A stretch of DNA of 7,938 nucleotides from Planctomycetota bacterium (GTDB taxonomy: Bacteria > Planctomycetota > UBA1135 > GCA-002686595), in contig JAKVCE010000087.1 in assembly GCA_022447405.1 (NCBI GenBank), forward strand, positions 1-7,938, in the 5' to 3' direction. Below are positions 6,664 through 7,938 of the stretch, piece by piece. The notes beneath the pieces were generated by a model. It ran no database searches, had not been told where the DNA came from, and saw only the letters and a list, made by a program, of their open reading frames with translations. Both the position numbers and the translations under genes were made by a program. Within the stretch, counting starts at the first letter, position 1. Each line of letters opens with the position of its first letter.

Positions 6664-7549
6664 GCGCGCCGCGCAGGCCGCTCAGCATCTCGTCCATCGC
6701 CGCGTCTGCGGCGGCGCGCCAATCGCTCGTCTCGGCCTTGCGGTAGGCGAAGGCGATACCGCGGGAGGAGTTGACGACCGCGCCGGACAGGCCGTCGGTG
6801 AAGCCAGGCTTTACATCCTCGGGGCCGGCGCCTTGAGCCCCGAAGCCAGGGAGGAGGAGCGGGGTGTGCGGGAGGCGCCCGCGAAGCTCAGCGAGGGCCT
6901 CAGCGTGGGTCGCGCCGACGACAGCCCCGACAGACGAGAGCCCGCACTCCCCCACCGTCTCTTCACCCCAGCGGGTGACGTGCTCGCAGAGCTTGTGGAC
7001 GAGGGGCGGCTCGCCGTGCTCCTGGAGGTCATCGGAGCCGGGGTTGGAGGTCCGCACGAGGACATAGAGCCCCTTGTTGGTTCTGCGCGCGACCTCGAGG
7101 AAGGGGTCGAGGGTGTCAGAGCCCAAGAAGGGGTTGACCGTGATGGCGTCGCAGAGCGCGGGGTCTTCTGGGTCGCCGGAGCCCTCGAGGAAGGCGGTGG
7201 CGTAGGCGGCTGCCGTGGAGGCGATGTCGCCGCGCTTCACATCGCCGATGACGAGCAGTCCCCTCGAGTGCGCGTGGCTCACGACGCGCTCCCAAGCGAC
7301 CGCTCCGTCGGCGCCGAGGACCTCGAAGAAGGCGGACTGCGGCTTCACGACCGCGACGCGGTCGGCGCAGAGATCGGTGAGCTCACAGAGGAAGTCCGCC
7401 ACCGCGCCGGCCCGGTCTCCCCGCGGGGCCGTCGGGTCTGCCGCCACAGAGAACTCTTCGGGGAGCAGCGCGAGGTGGGGGTCCAGGCCGAGCAGGCAAG
7501 GAGAGCCCTTCTCCCGGACCTTTGCGTCGAGGCGGTCAGCGAAGTTCAC
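6656..7549 (-). CDS. pyrF: Orotidine 5'-phosphate decarboxylase, type 2
   Basis: This enzyme converts OMP to UMP, the last step of de novo pyrimidine synthesis in the cytosol, without a cofactor. The 297 aa length and motif set fit the type 2 ('mycobacterial') PyrF group rather than the shorter E. coli type. LLGLDPH is near residue 20 and VVKPQSAFFE at 67-76. The catalytic motif GDVKRGDIAST at 102-112 has Asp103, Lys105 (codon 7235-7237) and Asp108. TVNPFLGSD, VGAVVGATH and LLPGFGAQGA follow, and NSSRGI near 260-265 is the phosphate-binding end. All expected catalytic residues are present. The start is GTG at 7549, supported by GGAGG 7 bases upstream and by the family start NFADRL. It overlaps the stop of the upstream DUF502 gene as GTGA, so the two are probably translated together. 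Confidence 0.95.
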   Translation of the reverse strand: MNFADRLDAKVREKGSPCLLGLDPHLALLPEEFSVAADPTAPRGDRAGAVADFLCELTDLCADRVAVVKPQSAFFEVLGADGAVAWERVVSHAHSRGLLVIGDVKRGDIASTAAAYATAFLEGSGDPEDPALCDAITVNPFLGSDTLDPFLEVARRTNKGLYVLVRTSNPGSDDLQEHGEPPLVHKLCEHVTRWGEETVGECGLSSVGAVVGATHAEALAELRGRLPHTPLLLPGFGAQGAGPEDVKPGFTDGLSGAVVNSSRGIAFAYRKAETSDWRAAADAAMDEMLSGLRGALT

Positions 7550-7938
7550 TCTTCAACCTCCAAGGGCTTGCCGAGGATCGAGGCGAGGCTCTGCGTGAGC
7601 TCCTCCACAGACTCGTGCTGCGGGATCAAGACGCCAGCAGAGATGGTTGTGCGCAGCGCCTCGTCGACGGTGATGGGGAGCGGGATGAGGCGGGAGGCCT
7701 CGATGAAGACGGTGTATCCGGTTGCGGGCATCGGCGAGGTGGGGACGAAGCAGGAGACGTAGCGACCGCCGAGCGCCTCGTGGACGGTCTTCAGCCCCGG
7801 GCTGGTCACGAAGGCGATGCACCAGACCCCGGGACCCGGATAGGGCGCAGCGACCACCGTGTCGAACTCGAGGTCGGAGTCGGAGAGGAAGTATTCGACG
7901 AACTGCTTCGCGTAGGGATAGACCGATCGAACGACCGG
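7546..7938 (-). CDS. DUF502 family (COV1-like) membrane protein, C-terminal part (5' partial)
   Basis: The frame is open to the right edge of the window, so only the last 130 residues are visible. The visible part starts PVVRSVYPYAKQFVEYFLS and continues with FDTVVAAPYPGPGVW, IAFVTSPG, VPTSPMPATGYTVFI and TVDEALRTTISAGVLIP. This series is typical of DUF502 (COG2928), whose members usually have two N-terminal membrane helices; those would lie beyond the window. The family includes the plant COV1 proteins; its biochemical function in bacteria is not established to my knowledge. The GTG at 7857 falls inside the conserved region and is not the true start. The TGA stop overlaps the pyrF start, which suggests one operon. 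Confidence 0.88.
   Translation of the reverse strand, partial: PVVRSVYPYAKQFVEYFLSDSDLEFDTVVAAPYPGPGVWCIAFVTSPGLKTVHEALGGRYVSCFVPTSPMPATGYTVFIEASRLIPLPITVDEALRTTISAGVLIPQHESVEELTQSLASILGKPLEVEE
7557..7561 (-). promoter_or_regulatory. Ribosome binding site of pyrF
   Basis: On the minus strand this reads GGAGG, 7 bases before the GTG start of pyrF. It lies within the last codons of the DUF502 gene and decides the GTG as the start. Confidence 0.7.

Noticed and set aside
6443..7762. Plus-strand open frame of about 440 codons across the glycosyltransferase end and opposite pyrF
   Set aside because: It overlaps two well-supported genes and shows no protein family features. It is explained by codon bias of the true genes.

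Overview
This GC-rich window (no AT-rich islands seen) is densely coded. It holds four genes on the + strand and two on the - strand, and the genes at both ends run off the window. The content suggests a heterotrophic member of the Planctomycetota, or less likely the Myxococcota. The clues are a TPR array preceded by a linker typical of large Ser/Thr kinases of these groups, a secreted PDZ plus alpha/alpha-toroid (DUF6288-like) protein, a secreted GH9 glycosidase with an extra C-terminal beta domain, and a type 2 OMP decarboxylase. The phylum call is inference from domain style, not proof.

Layout, left to right. (1) Bases 1-1584, +: the C-terminal part of a protein made of ten phased 42-residue TPR units, probably the tail of a Ser/Thr kinase whose catalytic domain lies off the left edge. 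Two back-to-back hairpins follow its stop. (2) 1673-3097, +: a secreted PDZ plus alpha/alpha-toroid protein. (3) 3155-5314, +: a secreted three-part GH9 glycoside hydrolase with recognisable catalytic residues. (4) 5368-6663, +: a family 4 glycosyltransferase with an intact E-x7-E motif and a four-cysteine cluster. (5) 6656-7549, -: pyrF, orotidine 5'-phosphate decarboxylase, whose 3' end overlaps that of the glycosyltransferase by 8 bp. (6) 7546 to the right edge, -: the C-terminal part of a DUF502 (COV1-like) membrane protein, joined to pyrF by a 4-base GTGA stop/start overlap.

How the genes may work together. Genes 2-4 lie on the same strand with gaps of 57 and 53 bp and could be co-transcribed. 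Two look exported and one (GH9) should cleave a beta-glucan-like polymer; the glycosyltransferase is cytosolic and builds glycans, so a shared pathway is only a guess. The minus-strand pair is a translationally coupled unit combining pyrimidine synthesis with a membrane protein of unknown role. No RNA genes, CRISPR arrays, insertion sequences or integrase/attachment signals were seen. There is no clear evidence of a new defence or mobile system. The least explained parts are the PDZ-toroid protein, the GH9 C-terminal domain and the partner of the TPR array.
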